From Epiperipatus broadwayi (Eukaryota; Onychophora; Udeonychophora; Euonychophora; Peripatidae): DNA of 64,000 nucleotides. Below are positions 39,121 to 49,344 of the stretch, piece by piece. The translations under genes were made by a program, and so were the position numbers. Every line of letters begins with the position of its first letter. Position 1 is the stretch's first letter. Location of the stretch: NCBI GenBank assembly GCA_028023455.1, contig JAQFVV010006295.1, positions 1,118,001-1,182,000 on the forward strand. The letters run 5' to 3'. The notes under the pieces are model-generated. The model was not told the DNA's origin. It was given only the letters and a program-made list of their open reading frames with translations, and did no database searches.

Positions 39121-39700
39121 AGTTGCTTTTCAATGTATAATTCCAAGTAAGTAAAACAAAAGGAAACTTTTTTTTTTCTTTTCACAATCAGGATTCATAC
39201 CCAGCATTTTATTTTTAGACACCTTTTTACACTTCTAATTTTTTTCCTTTTTTGGTCACTTCCCTTTTAATTAGTGGGAAAAAATTCTCGTTCAATTAGT
39301 GTAATAGATAGATTCCAGGAGTAAATTTAATTACAAAATACTTTTAGTATCTACAGTTTCAACAGTAGAGTTAATTACTAAAATCTCTATTTTTTCTCCC
39401 TCCAGCCCATGTCTTTCAAAGAATTACAATTTAACACAAAATCTTTTAGTAAGAAAAACATCTCAAGATCTAATTTTATCTTGATTTATCATTGATTTAA
39501 ATAAATAATCAAAACGAAGAAATGAGATAAATTAAAAAAAAAAACTACTTTAAAACTATTTCAAAGATTAGTTTAAAATTTAAAAATACACACTTTTAAT
39601 AAAATATATTTGTGTATATATATATTAGCTGTAAAATTAATAATATTAATAATACATTTATTATCTGTATTAAAAGTATACTTTTACCATTGATTAAGGT

Positions 39701-40208
39701 TGTAGGTCAGTCAAAATTATAATTAAAATAAGGGAATGTAAAGCATTGTTGTTAATTGCACAAGGAGTGGGTTTGTAGGTCAGTCAAAATTATAATTAAA
39801 GTAAGGCAGGGGGGTCCCCAACCTTTTTGCACTTAAGAGCACATTCTATAATACTGGCCAGGTGGCGGGCACCATTTATTTTTTCAATGTAAATTTATAG
39901 TTGGATATTGTTAATAATACACATAATGTACAAAAAAATATTTATTTCAAAAATAAAATTTTAACATATAATTAATGTTTATATTTTTACGCTGTAAAAG
40001 TTTAGTATGCCCTACAATTTGATTACAATAACTTATAAAAAAAAAATTTTAAAAATTAAATTTATTTGTATCAGATAAATAATTTTTTATCATGTTCGGA
40101 TAGCGGCGAGCACACTAAAATGGTCTGCAGGGCACCATGGTGCCCGTGGGCATAGGGTTGGGGACCCATGAAGTAAGGGAATATAAAGCATTGTTTTTAA
40201 TTGCACAA
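39701..40208. repeat. 73-bp tandem duplication split by a transposon
   Basis: Unit 1 (39,701-39,773) starts TGTAGGTCAGTCAAAATTAT and runs through GTAAAGCATTGTTGTTAATTG. Unit 2 starts at 39,774 with the same sequence, is interrupted at 39,807, and resumes after 40,178 as GAATATAAAGCATTGTTTTTAA. The duplication therefore predates the insertion. Confidence 0.9.
39807..40170. mobile_element. non-autonomous hAT element (364 bp)
   Basis: The left terminus is CAGGGGGGTCCCCAACCTTT. The right terminus, reverse-complemented, is CATGGGTCCCCAACCCTATG. The element is flanked by an exact 8-bp duplication AAGTAAGG (39,799-39,806 and 40,171-40,178), the hallmark length for hAT transposons. It has no coding capacity. 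It sits inside the second unit of a 73-bp tandem duplication. Confidence 0.92.
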
Positions 40209-40209
40209 A

Positions 40210-40665
40210 GCTTGGATATTTCTAAAAAAAGTTTTTGAAATAATTTTGGGCCAAATTCTACAAACTTTAGAAAGAGAATATCTATAAAAATACATTAGTA
40301 AAACATCAATAATAACATATTAATGTTTTATTTTATAATAATGATCTAGAAATTTCATTCATTTTATTATTTGATCCTCTGAATATGTGCTTATATTTCT
40401 ATTATATATTTGTTTCATTAACTTTGTTAATGTCTGATTTTTTTTTCTGATTTTGACAAGATGTGTATTATTTTCTGCAATATGATGTTCCAATAAAATA
40501 ATTCATTTGTGAATATTTTATGAAAATATTTTGGTTGTTTTCTGATCTATCGTGTCAGCCGCTTGATGACATTGATGCTAAGCAAAAACACATTGATATA
40601 AGATTCTCGGGCCAGCCATTCTATACAACTATGATATCCATAAAATTAAAAACAAAATATAAAAA
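40210..40665. other. AT-rich spacer
   Basis: No gene recognised. The open frame at 40,520-40,732 (+) runs into the minisatellite that begins near 40,670 and shows no known domain. Confidence 0.5.
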
Positions 40666-40669
40666 TGTA

Positions 40670-41240
40670 AGCAGACTTTTTGGGACAGTAATTAATCAGA
40701 GACTGACTTTTTTTGTGTGTGTGTGTCGATAAAAAATCACGTTACTTTTGAATAGCAAATAATAGTACATTGAGACTTTTTGGACAGTAATTCCAACGAA
40801 ATTTTACAATGAAAGCTGACTTTGACCTTTTTGGGGACAGTAATTAATCTGGATAGTAATTAATCAGAGATGGGCTTTTTTTTTTTTTTTTTTTAGTTTG
40901 CATGTGGGAAAAGTTATGGTACTTTTTAAATACAAAATTAAATTATATTTTAACCTCTTTTTGGGACTGTAATTAATCAGACACCACGTTTTGAGGGGTA
41001 AGAATTAAATTATATTGCACTGTGTGTGTATATATGTATAAAATTACATTACTTTTTTAATAACAAATAATAGTAAACATAGCAGAGACTTATTTGGACA
41101 GTAATTAATCAGAGATAGGCTTTCTTTGTTTTGTTTTTTTCTTCTGTATCGGAAAAGTTATGGTAGTTTTTAAAGAAAAAATTAAACATATTTTACCCTT
41201 TTTTGGACAGTAATTAATCAGACACTGCTTTTTTTTGGGG
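40670..41240. repeat. minisatellite with alternating unit types
   Basis: The core TTGGACAGTAATTAATCAGA (with variants) recurs near 40,676, 40,770, 40,826, 40,960, 41,088 and 41,197. Two spacer types alternate. Type A has GTGTGTGT then ATTACGTTAC-like sequence and CAAATAATAGTA (40,686 and 40,970). Type B has poly-T then GGAAAAGTTATGGTA and TTTTTAAA (40,856 and 41,100). The order is A-B-A-B, with about 245-285 bp between like units. Confidence 0.8.
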
Positions 41241-41259
41241 GGGGGGCGGGCGGACTAAA

Positions 41260-42320
41260 TTCGATTGCAATTTACCCAATAAAGTTATTAATAATTATAA
41301 CAAACTATTATAATGAAATACAACTCCGGTGTCTGACAATTGGCAATTTTGAGAGTTGGAAGTAGCCATCTTCCTTGTCTCAGACCATTTTTCGCGATAC
41401 GTTAATTTCATCATGATTTTCGAAATAGTGCTGTGCTCCATCCTAAAATGCAATTTGTGATGCTAACACAGTCCTGATGGAACAGTGATGACACTGTTAA
41501 AAGTGTTAGTGTTAGGTCAGTTAACATGAAACAAAAAAAGGTGGACCTGAAAAATTCAGACACGATGCAGTCAATACACTATCACATGATACTATAGTGA
41601 AAATACAATAGTCAAATATGTTTAAAAATACATATATACAAGCAACAAAGATTACAAATTATAAAATTATTATATAAAAGCCTTTTTCGGCAAATTATGT
41701 TTTTTTGCCCTTTTCAATATGTCTCCACGATTTAAAGCACATACAGCGACATCTATATCAATACATGAGAGAAGATAGATAAACAAATGGATATTTGACA
41801 TGATCTATTATGTGATTTTTTCCCCCTCAATTCTACTACAAAATTACTCTGTTATATATATTGAATGGATATATATCCACATATATTAATTAATTAACTA
41901 TCCATTCTTTATCCATTAACCACTTATTATTTAACTTAATGGATGTTTTGTATATATTCATACAGTTGTTTTTATTATACATGATGTAGTTTGTTTCATA
42001 TATTTTATGTCTATTAACATTTTTAATATAATCAAGAACACTTATATTATACACCCAGCATTATGATAAAATGCATAACACAAGCAACCACAGCAGCCAA
42101 TGAAGGTATTTTCTGTGCTTTTAGCATAGAAAAAAGCCACAGCGATAGCCGGCAGCCGAGTAAACTGACTCTGTGTTTTATCATAGAAAGAAAGCTATCT
42201 ACTTGGCTGCAGCCAGGAAAATGGCATATTTCTAGTAATTTAGCTAGAAATAGCACTGTCAACCGTTGACACGATAGATCAGAACAACCAATATTTTATT
42301 GTAATTTCATTAAAACTAGT
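41260..42320. other. spacer with mixed-composition patches
   Basis: 41,310-41,580 and 42,050-42,290 are less AT-rich than the surroundings. The latter is open on both strands (42,047-42,262 minus, 42,063-42,269 plus). It contains a loose ~55-bp direct duplication (CTGTGCTTTTAGCATAGAAA against CTGTGTTTTATCATAGAAAG), which can by itself explain the open frames. No domain is recognised. Confidence 0.4.
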
Positions 42321-42557
42321 ATATTGTACCAGTTGAAAAACCCACCACCTATACTGCAAGTCGGATCCAAACTCAGCTGAACCAAACTGAATTCAAACCC
42401 AACTCAACAGCTCAGATTAGTAGAAATCTAAATCGATGGCACAGTGCTATGTGCCAAGAAACTAGCTCAATGGTTGGTGAGGATCAGAGACCCCTGAGCT
42501 GACATTAATATCTGATAATAAACTAACTAAAATAATTTTAAATCTAATCATATGTAT

Positions 42558-44127
42558 TGTAAACAGTCGGGTTTAAACCCTAGTTACAATGTAGAAAGGC
42601 GCACACATATGTGATATAGTTTAAAATTAGTTTCATATAATTTGATTTTATTTCGTTTTATTATTTATTTTGTAGTGGGAGAAAATGTTTAAAATTTTAT
42701 TAAAGTAAGAAAAGAGGGAGTGGGGGGGAATTTGCGTTTTATTTTTGTAAAAGTGGTATATGTATGTATTTGCGGTGTGGATAGACAATTTTAGAAACGA
42801 ACGTATGAATACATTTTGGATCCAAGATAAGAGATTATTGTAAAAAAAAAAAAAAAAAGATATATTAAACATCGAAGGTCTTATCTGGGGAATTTGAATG
42901 AAAGAAAAAAATATATAGAAAAGAAGGTTGGAGAAAAAGGTTTCCGGAATGTTAATTGCCAAAATGTCCGAAGGTGCGAAAAGTTCTTTTGCTTATTAGC
43001 TTAACTGGCCATCTATACCACGTGGTGGGGAAGAAAGGGGACGGACTGTGTTTGCGAAAACAAAAGAAAAGAAAAAGTGACAGGGAGAGTGGAGACGTAG
43101 TTTTTTTTTTAACTAGTGTCATTTTTATTTTGGTTTTCTAAGAGGAAAGAAAAAAAAATATATTCAATTTTTTTTTATATATATATTTTAAGAAGAGTAA
43201 CTAAGGCTACGGCCGAACATGAGTACGGTGGGGTAAAAGCTTAAGCGTGCTGGGTTTTCTGGACCTTACCCCGAAGAGTCCATGCGGCAGTGACCGGAGA
43301 ACATCTACCGGAGATCTATCAACTTTTCGCAAGGGAATCGATCCGACTCGGAATGAACTGAAGCGTGATGAACTGTCTCGTACGTTTTGCTGCGGATTTC
43401 ATGTGTTTTTCTTCTTATTTGATATCCCCGGGGATCACATCGGACAAAAATTGCAGGTAATATGAACTTAAGATATTTTATTTCCAAAAATTACCACGTT
43501 TTCTGAAGCCCTCAAGGAGAACGAACGAAGGCAAGAAACTTATATATTTTTTATGATAAGGCCATTCAAAATACAGCTGATTAGATTTTTATCTGTGTAT
43601 ACGTTCGTTTTCTTGTTCTGTTGTAAATCCACACGAATACATATGTAGGTTTTATTGGGTTATGTAAATGTAAAAAGGGTATGGGCAATATATTTTCTTA
43701 AAAGTAAGAAAAAAAAAATATTGTAATAAAAGGTGTGTTATTTTAAGGCTTATATTACATGTGTATGTTTTATTATTTGACTCATAGAATATAGTTCATG
43801 AATTTAAACAATTGATCCGAGTGTCGCTGTTGGTTGCATAGAGTTTTCCCCCGTACATTTTCCTACGGTTTATAGGCCACCCGCCCTGAGTACTGAGCTA
43901 GTGGAGGGCCCTATTACTATCGTATTTTTCTCTTCCAGCATAATACTTATGTAAAAAGTAAGTTTGGCGCTTGGAGTCAATGATTGACGTCCATAAATAT
44001 GCTGTGAGAGAAATACGAAATTTCTTATCACTATTTTTTTTGCTTAAAAAGAAAAAAGGGAAATATAGATATTTTTTTTTTATGATAAGAGCTAATAAGT
44101 ATACGGTAAACGAGTACACCCGTTACA
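42558..44127 (+). mobile_element. solo LTR (1,570 bp) nested in the left LTR
   Basis: The block absent from the right LTR begins TGTAAACAG and ends CCGTTACA, giving perfect TGTAA/TTACA inverted tips. It is flanked by GTAT on both sides (42,554-42,557 and 44,128-44,131). The right LTR carries the empty site with a single GTAT (near 51,123-51,127). These are the marks of an LTR insertion reduced to a solo LTR by recombination. The first 26 bp resemble the host LTR's own minus-strand start (AGTCGGRTT...CCTAG), which suggests a related family and + orientation. The open frames inside it are not genes. Confidence 0.9.
43165..43480 (+). promoter_or_regulatory. GC-rich core of the solo LTR, possible U3/R promoter
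   Basis: A TATATATATTTTAAG stretch near 43,177-43,191 is followed by an abrupt 280-bp rise in GC (CGGCCGAACATGAGTACGG onward), unlike anything else in the window. In LTRs such a change often marks the promoter and start of R/U5. No polyadenylation signal could be assigned with confidence. Confidence 0.35.
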
Positions 44128-46010
44128 GTATATGTTCAGGTTGCCAACACAGACAGCGAGCATTAACATTAAAAGAATTATGAAAGAATTAAGAACTAAG
44201 AAACCAAGTATGTTTAGAAAATATTTAATAATAATAATTTGTTTGGTTTGAATTTTAAATAAAGATTAAGTTAATTAATTCTAGTCCTTAAATAAAATTT
44301 ATAATTATAATAAGAGTGGTGGTCCTTATTATATGCCAATGAATATTACACAATATTTGAAAGTCTATGTATATGCCCCCAACAAGGAATAAAAGGCAGA
44401 TAAAGGTATTCATTAGTAAAGGAAATTATTACTCTAATTTTATACGAAAGAATGTGATATTTATTTTCACATTCGCAAATCCATTCATGAAGAGCAAGAT
44501 ACGTATTTTAGGACATAACTTTAATCTTTATTAGAAAACTTATTTTGAGATATAATGGAGAATTTGTTGGACTTTAATTTAAATCACGAATTACGAGCAT
44601 CAGAGTGGGCTTTACTGGAACAGAGAGGTAACGGTGCTGACGAATTATGAGCTATAAAGTGAAATTGAAAGACGATGGCTAGTCGATAATCGAAGTCCTA
44701 TGGCGGCTTGCATCTGACAAGTCTTATGCCCTTTGACTAATATGAACAGGAGAGGAAGTGCTTTCTTCCTCGATAATTTAAAATAACAGAAATTATCACT
44801 GACCAGCCTAACGGAGCGGAAGATTGCCCTACGTCAGCAATGTTGAAGATGATGACTTACTAGTCACCGTTTGAGAACTAAAACCCAATTATAGAATGCT
44901 CTACGTGATGACTTGATCAAATGAATTAAAGTCAAACGAGCTTTTAAGTAAAACTATTTTAAAGTATTTGTAAATCATATTAATTATGCCCCAATCATCG
45001 TGCCCTTCCTGAATCTTAATAGAAAATAACAAAGTTGAACTAGAGTATATTTATTTGATTCCCTTATTGGCCCTTTGCAAAAAACATTTTAAGATTATAT
45101 TTGAATAATAAATAAATATTAGTGAAACGAGAAAATAGCGGTGGCATAGATTAAAAGTGGAGCTAATAATTTATTATTAGCCAATGATAAAAATAACAAT
45201 CATTAATAATTTCTTTCGACTCGATGATTCATAGAACTGTATTAATCTAGTTCTAATGGGCGAGAATTAACTATCAGAATTAAGTTTATATTACTTGTAT
45301 AAGGCAAAGAAAACAAAGGAGATCATCGAGTCGAAGGATTATTGGCATATAATTAAAAATAACATTAATAAATTTACTCAATAAATAGACATATAATATA
45401 GTAAATGAACCGCCAAGTAAGAAAAAAGAAAGTTTAAAGACTAGAGGTTGAGAGAACTACAATATAAATTTACAGTAGCATGAATAAAAGGTTTTATAAA
45501 GATTGTTACATTAAAGAATAAAAGAGCTCTAAAAGGGAGTGTAAAGTAAAGTTCAAAACTGGCCATGAAGTTTAAGGTTCATTATGAAAACATATTACCC
45601 ATTTCTTCCGGGGCTGGTTCTTAGGTTACACATCCGAGTTGGTAAAAAAACATAGGCACGCATTTAGTTGATTACTTGAACAGCATTTTAGTGGCTTTTC
45701 ATAATTTTCGCAGCATGATTGGTCTGGAAAAGATTCAGCAGCTCCATTGAAGATTTTCAGGGGACTTCAGGAACCGATAGCCAGATTCCTGACGTTTAGC
45801 CCCTTACCATGATCGAAACACTATTTAAAATGCACAGAGTTTACCGCACTTCTCTTACAACAAAGATGGCTTTTTTCCCCAACTTTTCAGAGCTATATAT
45901 CCTGTCCTCTGATGCCTTCAGGCTAGCGCTTCTTTCATTATCAATGTTTTCAGATTTGCTGGTTGTTTTTAAATACATTCCTTCGATAAGGCTTTCAAAC
46001 TCATTAACTT

Positions 46011-46040
46011 GAATTCATTTTCTAATTAGAAAATGAATTC
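46011..46040. repeat. 30-bp perfect palindrome in left LTR
   Basis: GAATTCATTTTCTAA is followed directly by its reverse complement. It is conserved without change in the right LTR at 52,980-53,009. A second small inverted pair (AAAATCAT / ATGATTTT) follows directly. Confidence 0.9.
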
Positions 46041-46522
46041 TTAAAATCATAAAATGATTTTAATTGGGAAATCCTTATCTTTTTTTCTAATTAATAAAAC
46101 TTTTAACTGTTGTTTTTGGAAAGGGAAAATCTGAAAGCTTATCGAAAGAATGTAGCTTTTAATCAATAAAACTTTTAACAAATTATTTAAAAATAAAATC
46201 AAACATTCCCGACACAATGAAACTTTTAAACAATTATATATATTTAAATATTTACAAATATATATGCACAATCCACGCAGTTATATTATATAAATTCATG
46301 AATAATTCTATCATGAATTTATTAATAGAATTGATCAATTTAAATCTGAAACTAATTAATTTTAATACGCATTTATGAAATAAGTTATTCTTTATGGAAA
46401 TTAGCGTGGATTGAATGTATAAAGCCCCATTGCATCAGAAATTTAAGGTTAGTACTAGGGTTGAAGTGGGCTTATGGCTAGATGTCATGAAGCTAGGATC
46501 GAACTCAGATCCGACTGCTTCA

Positions 46523-46536
46523 TTTCTTTTCACTTC
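46523..46536 (-). promoter_or_regulatory. polypurine tract next to the 3' LTR
   Basis: On the minus strand GAAGTGAAAAGAAA directly precedes the LTR start TGAAGC. An uninterrupted purine run at exactly this place primes plus-strand DNA synthesis in LTR retroelements. Its position fixes the element's orientation as minus. Confidence 0.7.
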
Positions 46537-46708
46537 AAAAAAAACAATGAAAAAAAATCTCTTTACTTATGCGTGATACATTCGCATAAGCATACTCTAC
46601 TAATTGGTAGACTCTGGGAGAACAGCATTAGCGTGAATATCATCTGTACAAACTACAAAAATTATACATGTCTCACTGCGATCATTTTTTTTTAAATATT
46701 ATCTAGTA

Positions 46709-48201
46709 CAGCCTTTCCCAACCTTTTTTGGCTTGCGTACCACTTGGTAGTACATCACGCTAAATTGTACCACTTCGTAAAAATGATTGTATTTTGTGAA
46801 ATTTATTGCGAGTGTGTTATTTTATTTGCATTATAAATATTATAGGGTGACCATGTATTCACATCACAATGAGACAAATTACATTGAAACACGCTTAAAC
46901 GATTATAAACTCACTGAAAATATAAATTCACTGTAACATATATATATATGTGTTTGTTCAAAGTTTCATATTTATCTACTATTTTGTCATATTTCGTTTA
47001 CTAATAAATGGTTTTAATAAAAACACAAAATTATAAAAAACCAATTAATATATTTTATCATAATCAAATATTTTTATAAAATAAATTTAATGAGATCCTT
47101 GTGCTTGTTTCGAAAAACATAATTTTTTGAAATTTGGTTCAAAAGATGTGAGGTATACCCTTAAGTCTACAGCTGCATTCAATTTGTTTCAATACTTTTT
47201 TTTTTTAAATATATGAAGAAAAAGCTCTTTCTCTACTAATTTCATACTAGTAAATGGTAATAATAATTTAAGAGCTTTCTCAGAAAGTTGTTCATAATCT
47301 TTAATGTTTAACCAAAATTAATTAGATTGTGTCGATAATTCTATTAAATTTTCTTTCTCTTTTATTGATAATGATGTAGCTTTTTCTAAATTTTCTTCAT
47401 AGAAGGGGTTTGAAATCCACTTATCATTTGTGTTTTCGGGTTTTGCAAAATATTCCATTAAAGACAATTTTAATCCTGTTAAATGTGCTATTATATTTTC
47501 TCGTATATCTTGAGACAGACTAACCTTATTTTCAAACAAAAAAATATGTAGAGTTTCGAATACTTCCGGTTGATTGTTTTCAATACACTGTTTCCAAAAA
47601 TCTAATTTCTTAATCATATTTTCAATTTTATCATTAACATTAAAGATCGTTATCGAGTTGTTCTGAGGTGTCAAATTTAAGTTATTTATTTGCAAAAAAA
47701 TATCAGTTAAATATGCAATCACCTGAAGCCAACCAAAATCATACAATTTCGAAGAAAGATCAAAAGAATTGTCTTCAAAAAAAAAAACTGTCCTTCTTGT
47801 CTAAATTCGAATAAGCGGGTTATATGGGGATCAATGAATTTTAATAAACAAAGACGATACAATCACAAACAATAACCTGTCACTTGTAAGCCACGCGGTG
47901 AAGTGAACAAGAGTGCAGCACCATGACAACAGTGGCGGCAACATCTCAAGTTACTAATGGCTAATGGCTAAATTTAAAAGTGCACTCCAAAAAAACGATA
48001 TCGATTGCTGGATTTTCGATCATCGACTGTACATATTAACAACTTTACTGTATAATATTATTAATTAAAATAATTTTTATGAATTATAGGAAAAAACGTT
48101 TCTATGATATTTTTATGATTTGATTTTTTTTTATGTCTGCCATTATTGTTTATTTTTCGTGTACCACCAGTGGTACGCATACCACAGGTTGGGAAACGCT
48201 A
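46709..48201 (-). mobile_element. hAT transposon (1,493 bp), internally deleted
   Basis: The left end is CAGCCTTTCCCAACCTTTTT. The right end, reverse-complemented, is TAGCGTTTCCCAACCTGTGG. Beyond these both share GCGTACCAC. It is flanked by an exact 8-bp duplication ATCTAGTA (46,701-46,708 and 48,202-48,209). The TTCCCAACC terminal motif is typical of the hAT group that includes SPIN-like elements. It inserted into the internal region of the LTR retrotransposon and keeps the C-terminal half of a transposase on the minus strand. Confidence 0.95.
47088..47815 (-). pseudogene. hAT transposase C-terminal half (ZBED/SCAND3-like)
   Basis: The longest open part (47,318-47,746) reads FGWLQVIAYLTDIFLQINNL, NVNDKIENMIKKLDFWKQCI and DIRENIIAHLTGLKLSLMEY. 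This is the helical region preceding the hAT dimerisation domain, as in ZBED5/FAM200-type proteins. Upstream (47,750-47,815), across a poly-A-associated frameshift, lies a relic corresponding to the RLFEF...FFFEDNSFDLS segment. Downstream, past a stop, KALKLLLPFTS and NAAVDLRVYLTSFEPNFKKL match the C-terminal dimerisation region. The N-terminal zinc finger and first catalytic Asp are missing, so it is not an active enzyme. Confidence 0.85.
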
Positions 48202-48289
48202 ATCTAGTATATAATAAGCTTATATAAATCGGTCCGATAATCAAATCTCATTTTCCCTATGGTCGTGGCAGTCGGTCGTCTGTATATAT

Positions 48290-49340
48290 ATCTGTCATTT
48301 AATGTTTGTCTTATTGTTTCCCTGGATCAGGTGGCACATATGGTTTTAACTTTTGATAATAATCATAGTCTTGGTCTTTTCTGGTTGGTGTCAAGTTCCC
48401 ATAATCTATTGCAGTCAAAAAGTCTATGGTCTTTTCTATTGACATAGGGCACATCCCAAGCATGATTCTTTGGATCCATGGGGGTAAATGATGTCTGATG
48501 ATCCGGATGATGTGTTGGTCCTTGTATTTGAAGCTGTGAGGGATTTGAATGTGGTCACTTGCTGGATGAAGAAGGCTGTATATCCCAGTCTGTAGTTTTT
48601 TGATACTTCTGGGTGTTCAGTCTATGCAAAATACCCTCCTGCCTTTCTTCACTCCGATACTTTTTTAAAATGGCCTTTTCATATCCTTGGATCGTGGTAG
48701 GTGGTTTTTTTAATAGCTTCCACCATGCCTTGGCAGCTTCTGTTAAGTAGTGGCTGGCTAGGATAACCTTTTCCTTTTCTGCTACAGAGTGCAGACAGAA
48801 AAATTCTTTAATGCTGTCTAGATGATCTATGGGCTTTTATTCTGGGTTACCCCTAAAAATTTGAATTTCTACAGAAGATATAAGGGATGGTCTCTGCAAG
48901 TTCCTTAGACTCATTTCAGGGTTTATTGTCAGTTCCATTTCTACTTTTGGTTTTATCTTACTAGTGGTCTGAACATCTTCTTTTTCCCTGTCTGTATTTA
49001 AATCAGCTTCTTCCAACGTTTCTTGATTTGACTCATCTTCTTCACTGTTATCTTCTTTGCTGTTCACAACTTTTTTTGGTATGGTCTGATCATCATCTCC
49101 TCTTGGAGCTTTGTAAGTGTCCATTGCTTGAGGATGCTTTGCAATCTCTGGGTTGGTTTGGGTCCCTCGTGTTTCCTCAAGCTTTAAAATCCTTTCCATC
49201 ATCATCATCATTAGCTTCCTGTCTTCTCTCATTTCTCTGGGGATTGTATGAAAAGTCTCTCGATCATTGTGATCGTCTTTAGCCATCTTTCTGCTTTGAT
49301 GGTTGAAGGCGCATCACTATCGTCAGTCAATCCTTTATCT
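48290..49340 (-). pseudogene. gag-like polyprotein of the LTR retrotransposon, broken
   Basis: An open 149-codon stretch (49,286-48,837) starts MAKDDHNDRETFHTIPREMR. Its low-complexity acidic linker (SKEDNSEEDESNQ) precedes the capsid start FRGNPE. After an in-frame stop the capsid continues as HLDSIKEFFCLHSVAEKEKV and LASHYLTEAAKAWWKLLKK, the helical core of Retrotrans_gag-type capsids. Further interrupted sequence extends to about 48,290. No CCHC zinc knuckle is seen and no protease or pol follows. In the LTR element it would have formed the particle. The opposite-strand frame at 49,028-49,282 is a shadow. Confidence 0.75.
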
Positions 49341-49344
49341 AATT

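Larger units (their letters stand above)
42325..46522 (-). repeat. 3' LTR (left copy), carrying a nested solo LTR
   Basis: 4,198 bp, of which 1,570 bp (plus a 4-bp duplication) are a later insertion, leaving about 2,624 bp of LTR proper. Over the first ~230 bp it differs from the right LTR at about six positions, mostly C/T transitions. Both LTRs hold a 30-bp perfect palindrome (46,011-46,040 here) and a 14-bp inverted pair TTCGACTCGATGAT (45,215-45,228) with ATCATCGAGTCGAA (45,322-45,335). On the minus strand the LTR starts TGAAGCAGTCGG and soon contains GTTCGATCC, a B-box-like string. The open frames inside it are chance. Confidence 0.9.

Noticed and set aside
42047-42269. Frames of about 70 codons open on both strands at the same place
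   Set aside because: A local direct duplication and mixed composition explain the lack of stops; no recognisable protein on either strand.
43247-43487. Overlapping open frames in the GC-rich part of the solo LTR
   Set aside because: They lie wholly inside a non-coding LTR defined by TG...CA ends and target duplication; GC-rich DNA simply has fewer stops.
49028-49282. 84-codon + strand frame
   Set aside because: Antisense shadow of the gag frame at 48,837-49,286 (-).
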